A stretch of 42,209 bases of DNA from an uncultured Granulosicoccaceae bacterium (GTDB lineage Bacteria > Pseudomonadota > Gammaproteobacteria > Granulosicoccales > Granulosicoccaceae): positions 1 through 42,209 of the forward strand of contig CALHOU010000082.1 in the NCBI GenBank assembly GCA_938035945.1, in the 5' to 3' direction. Made by a program: the position numbers and the translations under genes. Under the pieces are notes generated by a model. The model worked only from the letters and a program-made list of their open reading frames with translations. It did no database searches and had not been told where the DNA came from. Below, one piece after another: positions 36,213 through 42,209 of the stretch. How positions within the stretch are numbered: position 1 is the stretch's first letter; each line of letters starts with the position of its first letter.

Positions 36213-37660
36213 GCGCGGTTTGGTCATTTTTAACGCGCACACAAGGCGGGCAGCACGGTGGTGTAAAGCGTTTTACGCTCACAGATTATCTGTGTTACTT
36301 CTATCTTATCATCGGTTTTTTACTGATATTTTTACCCGTTTGTTGGATTGCCCTTAATTCGATTAAGTCTGACTTTCAGCTCGAAAAACAAGATATCTCA
36401 CTGTTGCCCACGGACTATCAACGCGTCGGTCGCGGTACTGTTAACGGCCCTGACGGTCGTGAAATCTTTTTCCTGGCAGATTTGCCAGACTGGGTACTCA
36501 ATTGGTCAGATCTTCGGCCAGAAGAAAAAGCGCTCCACGACCCAGAAGGGTTTGTAGCCTTATCATCAGGCAAAGATTTCTACGTATTGCGCAGCCATCT
36601 CGGTCTTGTTGCAACGCAAACACGAACCATGATCCAAGATTTGGGTTTGCCGACTTGGCTTACACGCTACTCTTCAATGGCTGCCTCTGCTCGCGAAAAA
36701 TTGGATATTGATAGTGTTATGGCTCAACTGGATGTTGAGCAACAACGTTTGCTAAAAGAATATTTGGGTATCAAGCCATTTAAGGCAAACCGTCTCGTTA
36801 GCCAAGTGTTAGTCACCGCACCTGACCCTGAAACCGGGGAAACCACTTCATACGCTGTTGCAAGCGTCACCACACGACAAGCCATGCTATCCGCTCGATC
36901 TCTATCGGATCCAACGGGTAAAGTTGTGCGGCTGCCAAAAGAGAGCATTTCCGCCAATAGCATTATCAAACCTGCATGGAATAACTATACCGACCCGATG
37001 GGTGGTAAAGCGTATGGTGTGAACGTTGATTTTGTTGGCTGCATAACCAACTCTGTGTTAGTGACGGTGATTGCCACACTAATAACCTTGCTTATTAATT
37101 CGATGGCCGCTTTTGCATTATCCAAATACCAATTTAGAGGTCAGGTGTTTTTCTTTGTGGTGATACTGGCCACTTTGATGGTACCCGCTACCATAACCTT
37201 GGTGGGCGTCTTCAAAGCCATTAATGCAACGGGTTTATCCGGCTCGATATGGGGGGTGATCATACCGGGGGCGGCAACGCCGACGGGTATTTTCCTGTTG
37301 CGACAATATATGCTGACCATTCCCGATGAATTGTTAGAGGCTGCGCGAATGGATGCTGCCAGTGAGTGGAAAGTGTATTGGCGAATTGTTTTGCCTTTGG
37401 CCTTGCCTGCTATGGCTGCACTGGGCATCCTTTCAGTCATTTGGCGATGGAATGATCTCATCCTGCCAATGGTTGCGATCGCCACAACAAAAGAGGCATA
37501 CACAATCCAATTGTGTTTGCTGGAATTCCGCGGTGAACATTTAAGTCAAGAGCATTATCGATTAGCCATGACAGTGGTTAGCCTTATTCCAACAACCTTG
37601 GTGTTTGTGTTTTTGCAAAAGTACATCACCACCGGTATAGCAAATTCGGGTTTGAAGTAA
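36209..37660 (+). CDS. ABC importer permease, MalG/UgpE type, with large insert
   Basis: The membrane domain at the C-terminus is standard: EAARMDAASEWKVYWRIVLPLALP is the EAA loop. Between the first helix (about residues 28-50) and the second (about 272-300) lies a polar stretch of about 220 residues, much longer than in MalG, predicted to be periplasmic. The whole is 483 residues against about 280-300 usually. The insert may touch the binding protein or substrate. It overlaps the upstream permease gene by four bases. Confidence 0.88.
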   Translation: MSAVWSFLTRTQGGQHGGVKRFTLTDYLCYFYLIIGFLLIFLPVCWIALNSIKSDFQLEKQDISLLPTDYQRVGRGTVNGPDGREIFFLADLPDWVLNWSDLRPEEKALHDPEGFVALSSGKDFYVLRSHLGLVATQTRTMIQDLGLPTWLTRYSSMAASAREKLDIDSVMAQLDVEQQRLLKEYLGIKPFKANRLVSQVLVTAPDPETGETTSYAVASVTTRQAMLSARSLSDPTGKVVRLPKESISANSIIKPAWNNYTDPMGGKAYGVNVDFVGCITNSVLVTVIATLITLLINSMAAFALSKYQFRGQVFFFVVILATLMVPATITLVGVFKAINATGLSGSIWGVIIPGAATPTGIFLLRQYMLTIPDELLEAARMDAASEWKVYWRIVLPLALPAMAALGILSVIWRWNDLILPMVAIATTKEAYTIQLCLLEFRGEHLSQEHYRLAMTVVSLIPTTLVFVFLQKYITTGIANSGLK

Positions 37661-37694
37661 TGAATCTTTACCTACACAGCGCAGGGTTAAGACA

Positions 37695-38783
37695 TTGGCA
37701 ACGCTAGAGCTTAAAAACGTTAAAAAATCGTATGGCAAAGTTGATGTCGTACATGGCATCGATTTGCAAATTGATAGTGGTGATTTTTGTGTTTTTGTCG
37801 GACCTTCTGGTTGTGGAAAATCGACGCTGCTTCGCATGATCGCGGGTCTTGAGTCAATCACCGACGGAGAAGTCCTAATAGAAGGTGATGTTGTTAATCA
37901 TATTACAGCGGCAAAACGTGGCTTAGCGATGGTGTTTCAGTCGTATGCGCTTTATCCACACATGACGGTGCGCAGCAACCTGTCTTTCGGCCTTGAAAAT
38001 CTGAACATGCCCAAAGCGGAAATTAATAGTCGTGTAGACGAAGCTGCGCGCATGCTGCAAATCGAGGAATTATTAAAACGCCGACCTGGTCAATTATCAG
38101 GTGGTCAACGTCAACGGGTGGCAATCGGTCGTGCCGTGGTACGTGAACCCAAGATCTTTTTATTCGATGAGCCGCTCTCAAATTTGGATGCGGAGTTGCG
38201 CGTTGCTATGCGAGGCGAAATAGGGAATCTGCATCATCGACTGGGCAATACGATGGTGTATGTAACGCATGATCAAGTAGAAGCGATGACAATGGCCGAT
38301 AAAATTGCCGTGTTGCGTGCCGGGCGTATTGAACAATACGGCAAACCCTTAGATATTTACAATAATCCGGTCAATAAGTTCGTGGCTGGCTTTATCGGTT
38401 CACCGCGCATGAATTTTCTGGACGCTCAGGTTGCAAGTATTGGTTCCACTGGCGTTGAAGTGAGCAGCGCCGATGGCGCCACGGTTACCCTCGATGCTGC
38501 TGTGTTTGACGCTTCCGCAAATCAAGAGCTCAGTATAGGGGTACGTGCAAATCATCTGCAGGTTGTTGATAGTGACAAGGGAGAGTTTGTGATGGAAGTT
38601 GAAACCACGGAACAGTTGGGTGGAGAAACCTACTTGTATGGTACGGTTGGTCAGAGTGAGGCCTTTACGGTTCATTTGCCGGGCCAGGTCAAAATTGAGC
38701 GCGGTGAAAAAATTGGTGTAATATTAAGCAAGAGTGAAACACAACTGTTCGACAAATTAAGCGGCCAATCACTTCGTCGCTAA
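37695..38783 (+). CDS. ABC importer ATPase, MalK/UgpC type
   Basis: Provides energy for the importer. Walker A GPSGCGKST, the Q-loop, signature LSGGQRQRVAIGR, Walker B IFLFDEPLSNLD and H-loop VTHDQVEAMTMADK are intact. A C-terminal TOBE-like domain follows, as in MalK and UgpC, where it can bind regulators. The start is TTG 37695 (MATLELKNV), with AGGG eight bases before; no ATG is available nearby. It lies 34 bases after the second permease. Confidence 0.93.
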   Translation: MATLELKNVKKSYGKVDVVHGIDLQIDSGDFCVFVGPSGCGKSTLLRMIAGLESITDGEVLIEGDVVNHITAAKRGLAMVFQSYALYPHMTVRSNLSFGLENLNMPKAEINSRVDEAARMLQIEELLKRRPGQLSGGQRQRVAIGRAVVREPKIFLFDEPLSNLDAELRVAMRGEIGNLHHRLGNTMVYVTHDQVEAMTMADKIAVLRAGRIEQYGKPLDIYNNPVNKFVAGFIGSPRMNFLDAQVASIGSTGVEVSSADGATVTLDAAVFDASANQELSIGVRANHLQVVDSDKGEFVMEVETTEQLGGETYLYGTVGQSEAFTVHLPGQVKIERGEKIGVILSKSETQLFDKLSGQSLRR

Positions 38784-38789
38784 ACCTTT

Positions 38790-38834
38790 GGTGTTTGATC
38801 CTAGGGTGTTTGATCATAGGGTGTTTGATTATTA
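38790..38834 (+). repeat. Three tandem 15-base repeats before apbE
   Basis: Copies at 38790-38804, 38805-38819 and 38820-38834 share GGTGTTTGAT; the last diverges at its 3' end, and its final base is the A of the apbE ATG. Together they fill the gap between the ATPase stop and the ApbE start. Repeat-number slippage would change the leader length. Confidence 0.75.
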
Positions 38835-39895
38835 TGAATAGACGCAAATATCTAAAAAGGGGATTCGCCCTAGGTGGTTGTTTGCTTCTTCCTGCAGGTG
38901 CGCTCTCGCTTGTTGGGCGTACCGGTATGGCTCAAGTAAGCTCACTCAATAGTATGTCCGGTCGGATAATGGGGACTGGCTATAGCGTGACTCTGGGGGC
39001 TCAGACCCAATCCGTTAATTCTCTGCACCAAATTGTGCTCAACGAACTAATTGCCGTCGATAGCACAATGTCTACTTGGCGGCCAGAATCTGAAATTAGC
39101 AAATTTAACCGATCTGTGAATCTCGAATGGCAAAGTATCCCTCATGCAATGATGCAAGTGATTCAACATGGCATGCAGACGAGTAAGAATTCAAAAGGTG
39201 CTTTCGATATAACTATTGCACCCTTAGTTAATGCTTGGGGATTTGGAGCCAATAGCCTGCATTCTACGGGCGGTTTTAAAAAACCAAGTGTGAGTGAAAT
39301 AAACGCCGCTACCTCTCAAGTTGGTTACCAGGAGATTGACTTAGAATTTGCCAATAATAAATTAAGAAAACGCAAAGATTACGTACAGCTCGATTTATCT
39401 GGAATTGCTAAGGGATTCGCGGTCGATAAAGTGGCAGCTGTTCTAGATAAGCATGATATCCATGATTATCTCGTCGAAGTCGGTGGTGAATTACGTTCGC
39501 GTGGAAAAAATGTAAATGGAAAAGAATGGCGAGTAGCGATTGAGCGGCCTTCAGACTACCAACAATCGGCTTTTAGAATCGTATCTCTTCCCAATAGAGC
39601 GATAGCCACGTCAGGTGATTATCGAAATTTTTTTCTTGATGGCGGTGTAAGGTATTCACATTCTATAGATCCTAGAAGTGGTGTGCCGGTAAACCATGAG
39701 CTTGCATCAGTGACCGTGGTTGAAAAAACTACAATGGCGGCAGACTCCTTATCGACAGCTTTTATGATCATGGGGCCGGATGAAGCATTGGATTTTGCCA
39801 ATGAAAATGGTATCGCGATACATATGATTCTTAGATCAGCGACTGGGAAACTGAGTGAAGTTCACAGCGCACAAATGGATTCTTTTCTAATTTAG
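38834..39895 (+). CDS. apbE: FAD:protein FMN transferase, ApbE family, exported
   Basis: Attaches FMN covalently to threonine in target proteins such as NqrB/NqrC and RnfG/RnfD. Family segments seen are GTGYSV, DSTMSTWRPESEISKFN, FDITIAPLVNAWGFG, DLSGIAKGFAVDKVA, VEVGGELRSRG and HSIDPRSGVPV. The N-terminus (RRKYLKRGF, then hydrophobic) resembles a Tat signal peptide, so the mature protein works outside the cytoplasm. The start at 38834 is chosen since the longer frame would read through the repeats. Its target is not in the window. It overlaps the next, convergent gene by four bases. Confidence 0.9.
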   Translation: MNRRKYLKRGFALGGCLLLPAGALSLVGRTGMAQVSSLNSMSGRIMGTGYSVTLGAQTQSVNSLHQIVLNELIAVDSTMSTWRPESEISKFNRSVNLEWQSIPHAMMQVIQHGMQTSKNSKGAFDITIAPLVNAWGFGANSLHSTGGFKKPSVSEINAATSQVGYQEIDLEFANNKLRKRKDYVQLDLSGIAKGFAVDKVAAVLDKHDIHDYLVEVGGELRSRGKNVNGKEWRVAIERPSDYQQSAFRIVSLPNRAIATSGDYRNFFLDGGVRYSHSIDPRSGVPVNHELASVTVVEKTTMAADSLSTAFMIMGPDEALDFANENGIAIHMILRSATGKLSEVHSAQMDSFLI

Positions 39896-41127
39896 CTTGC
39901 ACTGGCTTCGTCGCGTTCCTCAATCCGGAACACCCATAAAAGAATGAATCCGATCACTCCTATAGCCAAACCTGCCGCCAGTGCAGTTTGCAGTTCAGGC
40001 CATGAAACCGTTTGTGCTTGATCGGTTGAATCTACCAGTTTTGAAAGTGAATAAAGCATAATCGAGAAGCCCAGACGGCCAGCCAGGCTTTGCAAAGAAA
40101 GGTAGGTAGCTCGGTAACTGCTTTGTAGATGAGGCGAAATAACGGCCAGTAGCGGCGCGTTGGAAAACGCCATAGAAAAGTTCCTGAACAACACAAGCAG
40201 CAATATGGCTTCATGCAGCATGCTGGCCATGCCAGCGATAATAAGCAGCATGATCGCGAGCGCCGATAGCAGCAGTTTACGGGCACCGTAGCGCTCTAGC
40301 ACTCTAATACTGACCGTTGCGCCAAATGCACCGCTTAGCATGGAGATAGCGACCATCACGCCAGACACCAAGGCGCTTGAGTCGTCAAATCCAAACCACT
40401 TAAAGCTAAGCAATGATACATAGGCTTGATTAAACTCTGCCGGTACATGCTCCAATGAATAAAGAAGAACGAAAAATACGAAACACCAAAGCAATTGTTT
40501 TTGTTTAAGTCGACTGATACAAATACCAATCTGTTTAAAAAACGGTGCCGCTGATTCGTGTGTTTCGGGCTCAGTAAATCGGTAGCACAATGTCATGGCA
40601 ACGATGGCGCCAAATGCGGATAGATAGTAGGGAATAACAAGATTCACTACGCCTGTAAGGCCGCCCAGTAATGCAGCTGCTGCCATCGATAGCATGCTAA
40701 ATCGAGTCGCCGTAGCTTCGCGCTGCGCATATTCAGATTCTCTGCCCAACGCCGATAAGCTATCAAATAGTAATGAGTTATCGCTGCCTGACTTAAATGA
40801 AAAGTAGCCGGCAATAAACAACTGGCCTATCGCAAATCCAATGAACGTTGAGTTGGCTATTATTATGCCGTAGCCTAATACCGCTAAACCGCATGAAAGT
40901 AACAGCGTGGGTCTGCGTCCCAATCGATCAGAAAAATAGCCCGACGGTACTTCTAATAAAAACACACCGAAGTAATAAAAAGCGCTGATTTTTAGCGCTT
41001 CGGAGAGTGTTACGTATTGAAAGAAAAATAAAAAAAAGATGGGCAACCATGCCAAGAATCCCGATGCTGCCTGGTACCACGGGTATAGCTTGAGGTTGCG
41101 TTCAAGTCCTGCTGTATTCAAAATCAA
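39892..41127 (-). CDS. MFS transporter
   Basis: An inner-membrane transporter of 411 residues with about 12 hydrophobic segments. The typical motif A is YFSDRLGRRPTL after TM2. Substrate and direction are unknown. The first possible start is TTG 41127; TTG 41121, two codons on, has a better-spaced AAGAAGAG. No ATG lies near. Its stop overlaps the apbE stop by four bases. Confidence 0.85.
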   Translation of the reverse strand: MILNTAGLERNLKLYPWYQAASGFLAWLPIFFLFFFQYVTLSEALKISAFYYFGVFLLEVPSGYFSDRLGRRPTLLLSCGLAVLGYGIIIANSTFIGFAIGQLFIAGYFSFKSGSDNSLLFDSLSALGRESEYAQREATATRFSMLSMAAAALLGGLTGVVNLVIPYYLSAFGAIVAMTLCYRFTEPETHESAAPFFKQIGICISRLKQKQLLWCFVFFVLLYSLEHVPAEFNQAYVSLLSFKWFGFDDSSALVSGVMVAISMLSGAFGATVSIRVLERYGARKLLLSALAIMLLIIAGMASMLHEAILLLVLFRNFSMAFSNAPLLAVISPHLQSSYRATYLSLQSLAGRLGFSIMLYSLSKLVDSTDQAQTVSWPELQTALAAGLAIGVIGFILLWVFRIEERDEASAS

Positions 41128-41183
41128 ACACTCTTCTTTTTGTTAGCTAGCACTTGTTGTGTGAAATGAAATCACATTCACTG

Positions 41184-41211
41184 TTGACAACCAAAAAGCT
41201 ACGCGTATAAT
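41184..41211 (+). promoter_or_regulatory. Near-consensus sigma-70 promoter
   Basis: TTGACA at 41184-41189 and TATAAT at 41206-41211, with a 16-base spacer, both perfect. It points right into a region without a known gene. Transcription should begin near 41217. Confidence 0.8.
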
Positions 41212-41216
41212 CGCGC

Positions 41217-41459
41217 ACCTTATGATTATTCAACAACTCAATATATCACGCCTCGGCGCGCTCTGTATCGAAACCAAAGTTTCGAGTTATAAGAGTGGAT
41301 TCGATTGTGCCTGCGCTGCAGGGATTGAGAATCAGAGTCCTGTATACGGACGTATGAGGTGTTGAGCAAACGTTGATAAAACAACGAAAGGCTCAACATA
41401 AGGAGTCTTTCAGAAAAGCGTAAAAGCCCTGATTGACTCGTTCATTCAGGGCTTTTTTT
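41217..41459 (+). ncRNA. Putative structured small RNA of about 240 nt, unassigned
   Basis: It is bounded by a consensus promoter and an intrinsic terminator. Internal hairpins are clear: TCGAAAC/GTTTCGA at 41268-41285; TATAC/GTATG at 41343-41356 with a GGAC loop; and GTTGAGC/GCTCAAC near 41361-41397 enclosing CGTTG/CAACG. Several GGA motifs occur, one in a loop, as in CsrA-titrating RNAs, but the number is small. A 47-codon ORF (41222-41365) begins almost at the transcript start with no ribosome site and looks fortuitous. It does not match 6S, 4.5S, tmRNA or RNase P RNA as I know them. Confidence 0.5.
41424..41459 (+). terminator. Rho-independent terminator
   Basis: AAGCCCTGA (41424-41432) pairs with TCAGGGCTT (41446-41454) over 9 bp, with a 13-base loop, and the T-run extends to 41459. 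It ends the transcript from the promoter at 41184. Confidence 0.88.
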
Positions 41460-41625
41460 ATGGCTGGAGTAATAACAGAAAATAGCTACGTGCTTTGTAG
41501 TTAAAGCGTGTAGTGATAAGTCATCCTGTGTTTGACTGATTCAGCGGTCGAGGTTATTGGCCTCGCTGGCACACTAAAACTAACCATCGTACGGTGTGTA
41601 CCGAGCTGTTGGACATGGATGAGAG

Positions 41626-41698
41626 GGATTTGTCGCTCAGTGGGAGAGCAACAGGCCAAAAACCTGTATACGGTTGGTTCGATTCCAATCCAAATCTG
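41626..41698 (+). ncRNA. tRNA-like element 1 (degenerate cloverleaf)
   Basis: A full cloverleaf can be drawn. The acceptor pairs GGATTTG (41626-41632) with CAAATCT (41691-41697). The D-arm is GCTC-AGTGGGA-GAGC, and the anticodon arm is ACAGG/CCTGT around loop CCAAAAA. The T-arm loop is TTCGATT with a six-base stem. It deviates from a working tRNA: C replaces U33 in the anticodon loop, the T-stem has one extra pair, and no CCA is encoded. It therefore looks like a tRNA mimic or decoy, or a tRNA remnant. Confidence 0.6.
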
Positions 41699-41700
41699 CC

Positions 41701-41772
41701 TTGATCCTTCAAGATCAAATGGTAATGGCATACGCCTTGTGGTTCGAATCCACAATTTTGGGTGATTCACCC
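41701..41772 (+). ncRNA. tRNA-like element 2 (T-arm plus other hairpins)
   Basis: A second classic T-arm (TGTGG-TTCGAAT-CCACA, 41738-41754) lies directly after element 1. Before it are TTGATC/GATCAA around CTTCAA (anticodon-arm size) and GGC-ATAC-GCC, like a long variable arm. After it is the hairpin GGGTG-ATT-CACCC. No full acceptor stem forms locally. A GCTGTTGG at 41605-41612 can pair with CCAACGGC at 41774-41781, closing elements 1 and 2 in one domain. Confidence 0.45.
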
Positions 41773-41792
41773 ACCAACGGCCTCTGCCGCCG

Positions 41793-41831
41793 GTTTGAGA
41801 TAGTAGTGCGGGACTGGCTACTAGCTCAAAC
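41793..41831 (+). ncRNA. 13-bp hairpin downstream of tRNA-like elements
   Basis: GTTTGAG and CTCAAAC, then TAGTAG and CTACTA, pair over 13 bp with one A-G mismatch and an 11-base loop. It is part of the structured region and not followed by a T-run. Confidence 0.5.
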
Positions 41832-41838
41832 AGCAAGC

Positions 41839-41887
41839 CTAACGTCGGTTGTTAGTGAATGAATGATTTCGGTGGTTTGCCCACCGA
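41839..41887 (+). ncRNA. Two further hairpins in the structured region
   Basis: CTAAC/GTTAG (41839-41855) closes a seven-base loop, the size of an anticodon arm. TCGGTGG/CCACCGA (41869-41887) closes TTTGC. They lie between the tRNA-like elements and the slipin gene. Bases 41888-42018 hold weaker pairings such as GTGGC/GCCAC and no ORF I trust. Confidence 0.4.
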
Positions 41888-42018
41888 TCAGTGATTGTCT
41901 GTAGGTATGGGCTAAGTATTTGCCTGGCCTATACACATTCGATTGATTGATGCGCTTATCATCCAGATTATTCATCCTGGCAATCCACTGCAGGCTTGTG
42001 GCAGCAGGGCCACTTAAG

Positions 42019-42045
42019 CTCTCGACAAACGCGAGAGATATTTTT
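42019..42045 (+). terminator. Terminator-like hairpin before the slipin gene
   Basis: CTCTCG (42019-42024) pairs with CGAGAG (42032-42037) around a seven-base loop, followed by ATATTTTT. It could end the upstream RNA or act as an attenuator, with read-through into the slipin gene. Confidence 0.5.
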
Positions 42046-42068
42046 ATAACGTAAAAGGAGAATGCAAA

Positions 42069-42209
42069 ATGCTGTATCGAAAATACAAAATACGCAAGTT
42101 ACAACGTGCTCTCCTGTACAAGGATGGAGATTTTCACGCTTTCCTTGCGCCGGGGACTTATCGTTACCTAACAATTGGTGCAAACCACACGGTAGAAGTG
42201 CACGATATC
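42069..42209 (+). CDS. Slipin/SPFH (band 7) family protein, N-terminus only
   Basis: The first 47 residues read MLYRKYKIRKLQRALLYKDG followed by DFHAFLAPGTYRY, the opening of bacterial slipin proteins that use K/R-rich starts and a conserved DGDF-LGPG motif. AAGGAG lies eight bases before ATG 42069. The gene runs off the window. SPFH proteins scaffold membrane domains; in several bacteria slipin genes lie with RtcB RNA ligase and other RNA-repair genes (recalled, not checked). Confidence 0.7.
   Translation, partial: MLYRKYKIRKLQRALLYKDGDFHAFLAPGTYRYLTIGANHTVEVHDI

Noticed and set aside
41158..41174. CRP site TGTGA/TCACA upstream of the small RNA promoter
   Set aside because: The half-sites are seven bases apart instead of six, so the helical phase is wrong for CRP.
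41222..41365. 47-codon ORF in the small RNA
   Set aside because: No ribosome site, starts almost at the transcript start, and gives no recognisable protein; kept as a caveat in the ncRNA entry.
41567..41584. Sigma-54 promoter (TGGCAC) before the tRNA-like region, as expected for RtcR control
   Set aside because: The -24 half is good but the sequence at -12 is AACT, not TTGC. A second candidate near 41978 has the wrong spacing.
41626..41698. Annotation as a normal tRNA-Phe (AAA)
   Set aside because: The anticodon loop lacks U33, an AAA anticodon is unusual in bacteria, and the T-stem is off-register, so only tRNA-like is claimed.
41501..41862. Several open frames over the tRNA-like region
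   Set aside because: They run through cloverleaf and hairpin sequences on both strands, with no ribosome site or family match.
42062..42209. Alternative frame starting at ATG 42062
   Set aside because: AAGGAG is too close to that ATG, and its product lacks any family likeness, while ATG 42069 gives a clear slipin N-terminus.
1..42209. CRISPR arrays, insertion sequences, integrases or att repeats
   Set aside because: None seen; the only tandem repeat is the 3 x 15-base array at 38790.

Overview
This window looks like chromosomal DNA of a heterotrophic, probably marine, gammaproteobacterium. The reasons are moderate GC, compact operons, Shine-Dalgarno starts, TTGACA/TATAAT-type promoters, and many catabolic and ABC-uptake genes. 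Lineage is inferred from gene content only. I see no IS element, phage, integrase or CRISPR array.

Layout, left to right. (1) A 5'-truncated GGDEF-EAL gene and a DUF2786 protein. (2) A three-gene set of unclear function: divergent M19-dipeptidase homologue, unrecognised 560-residue protein, DUF3726 protein. (3) A homoprotocatechuate meta-cleavage operon on the minus strand (hpaE, hpaD, gabD-like, hpaG-like, hpaH), with a divergent MarR regulator hpaR and a clear AT-rich palindromic operator. (4) Secreted MsrA, a class II HDAC-like amidohydrolase, an HD-domain protein, a Bcr/CflA-type exporter and a thiolase. (5) A minus-strand operon with cobalt-type nitrile hydratase alpha and beta, its accessory protein, and a cytochrome P450 with an unusual I-helix, followed by a flavin reductase. 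A class V aminotransferase (cysteine desulfurase type) lies upstream. (6) An OmpA-type lipoprotein and a histidine-utilisation locus (hutIHU leftward, hutF-hutC rightward) driven by mirror-image promoters over one palindrome. (7) A two-gene operon best read as tmpA-tmpB, oxidative release of phosphate and glycine betaine from 2-(trimethylammonio)ethylphosphonate. (8) A secreted Kelch protein with a Pro/Glu linker and a duplicated domain. (9) A carbohydrate-type ABC importer (binding protein, two permeases, ATPase), then ApbE, then an MFS transporter on the other strand. (10) About 0.95 kb without a convincing protein gene. It holds a strong promoter-to-terminator transcript, then tRNA-like elements and strong hairpins, ending at a terminator-like hairpin just before a slipin/SPFH gene cut by the window edge.

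How the genes work together. Hpa turns homoprotocatechuate toward succinate and pyruvate. Hut turns histidine toward glutamate through formylglutamate. Tmp should liberate phosphate and glycine betaine. The nitrile hydratase/P450 operon could process nitriles or their oxime precursors. Several expected partners are not in the window: hpaF, hpaI and hpaBC, hutG, and an amidase.

The parts most likely to hold something new are the tRNA-like RNA region in front of the slipin gene, which recalls bacterial Y RNA and RNA-repair loci, and the P450-nitrile hydratase operon.
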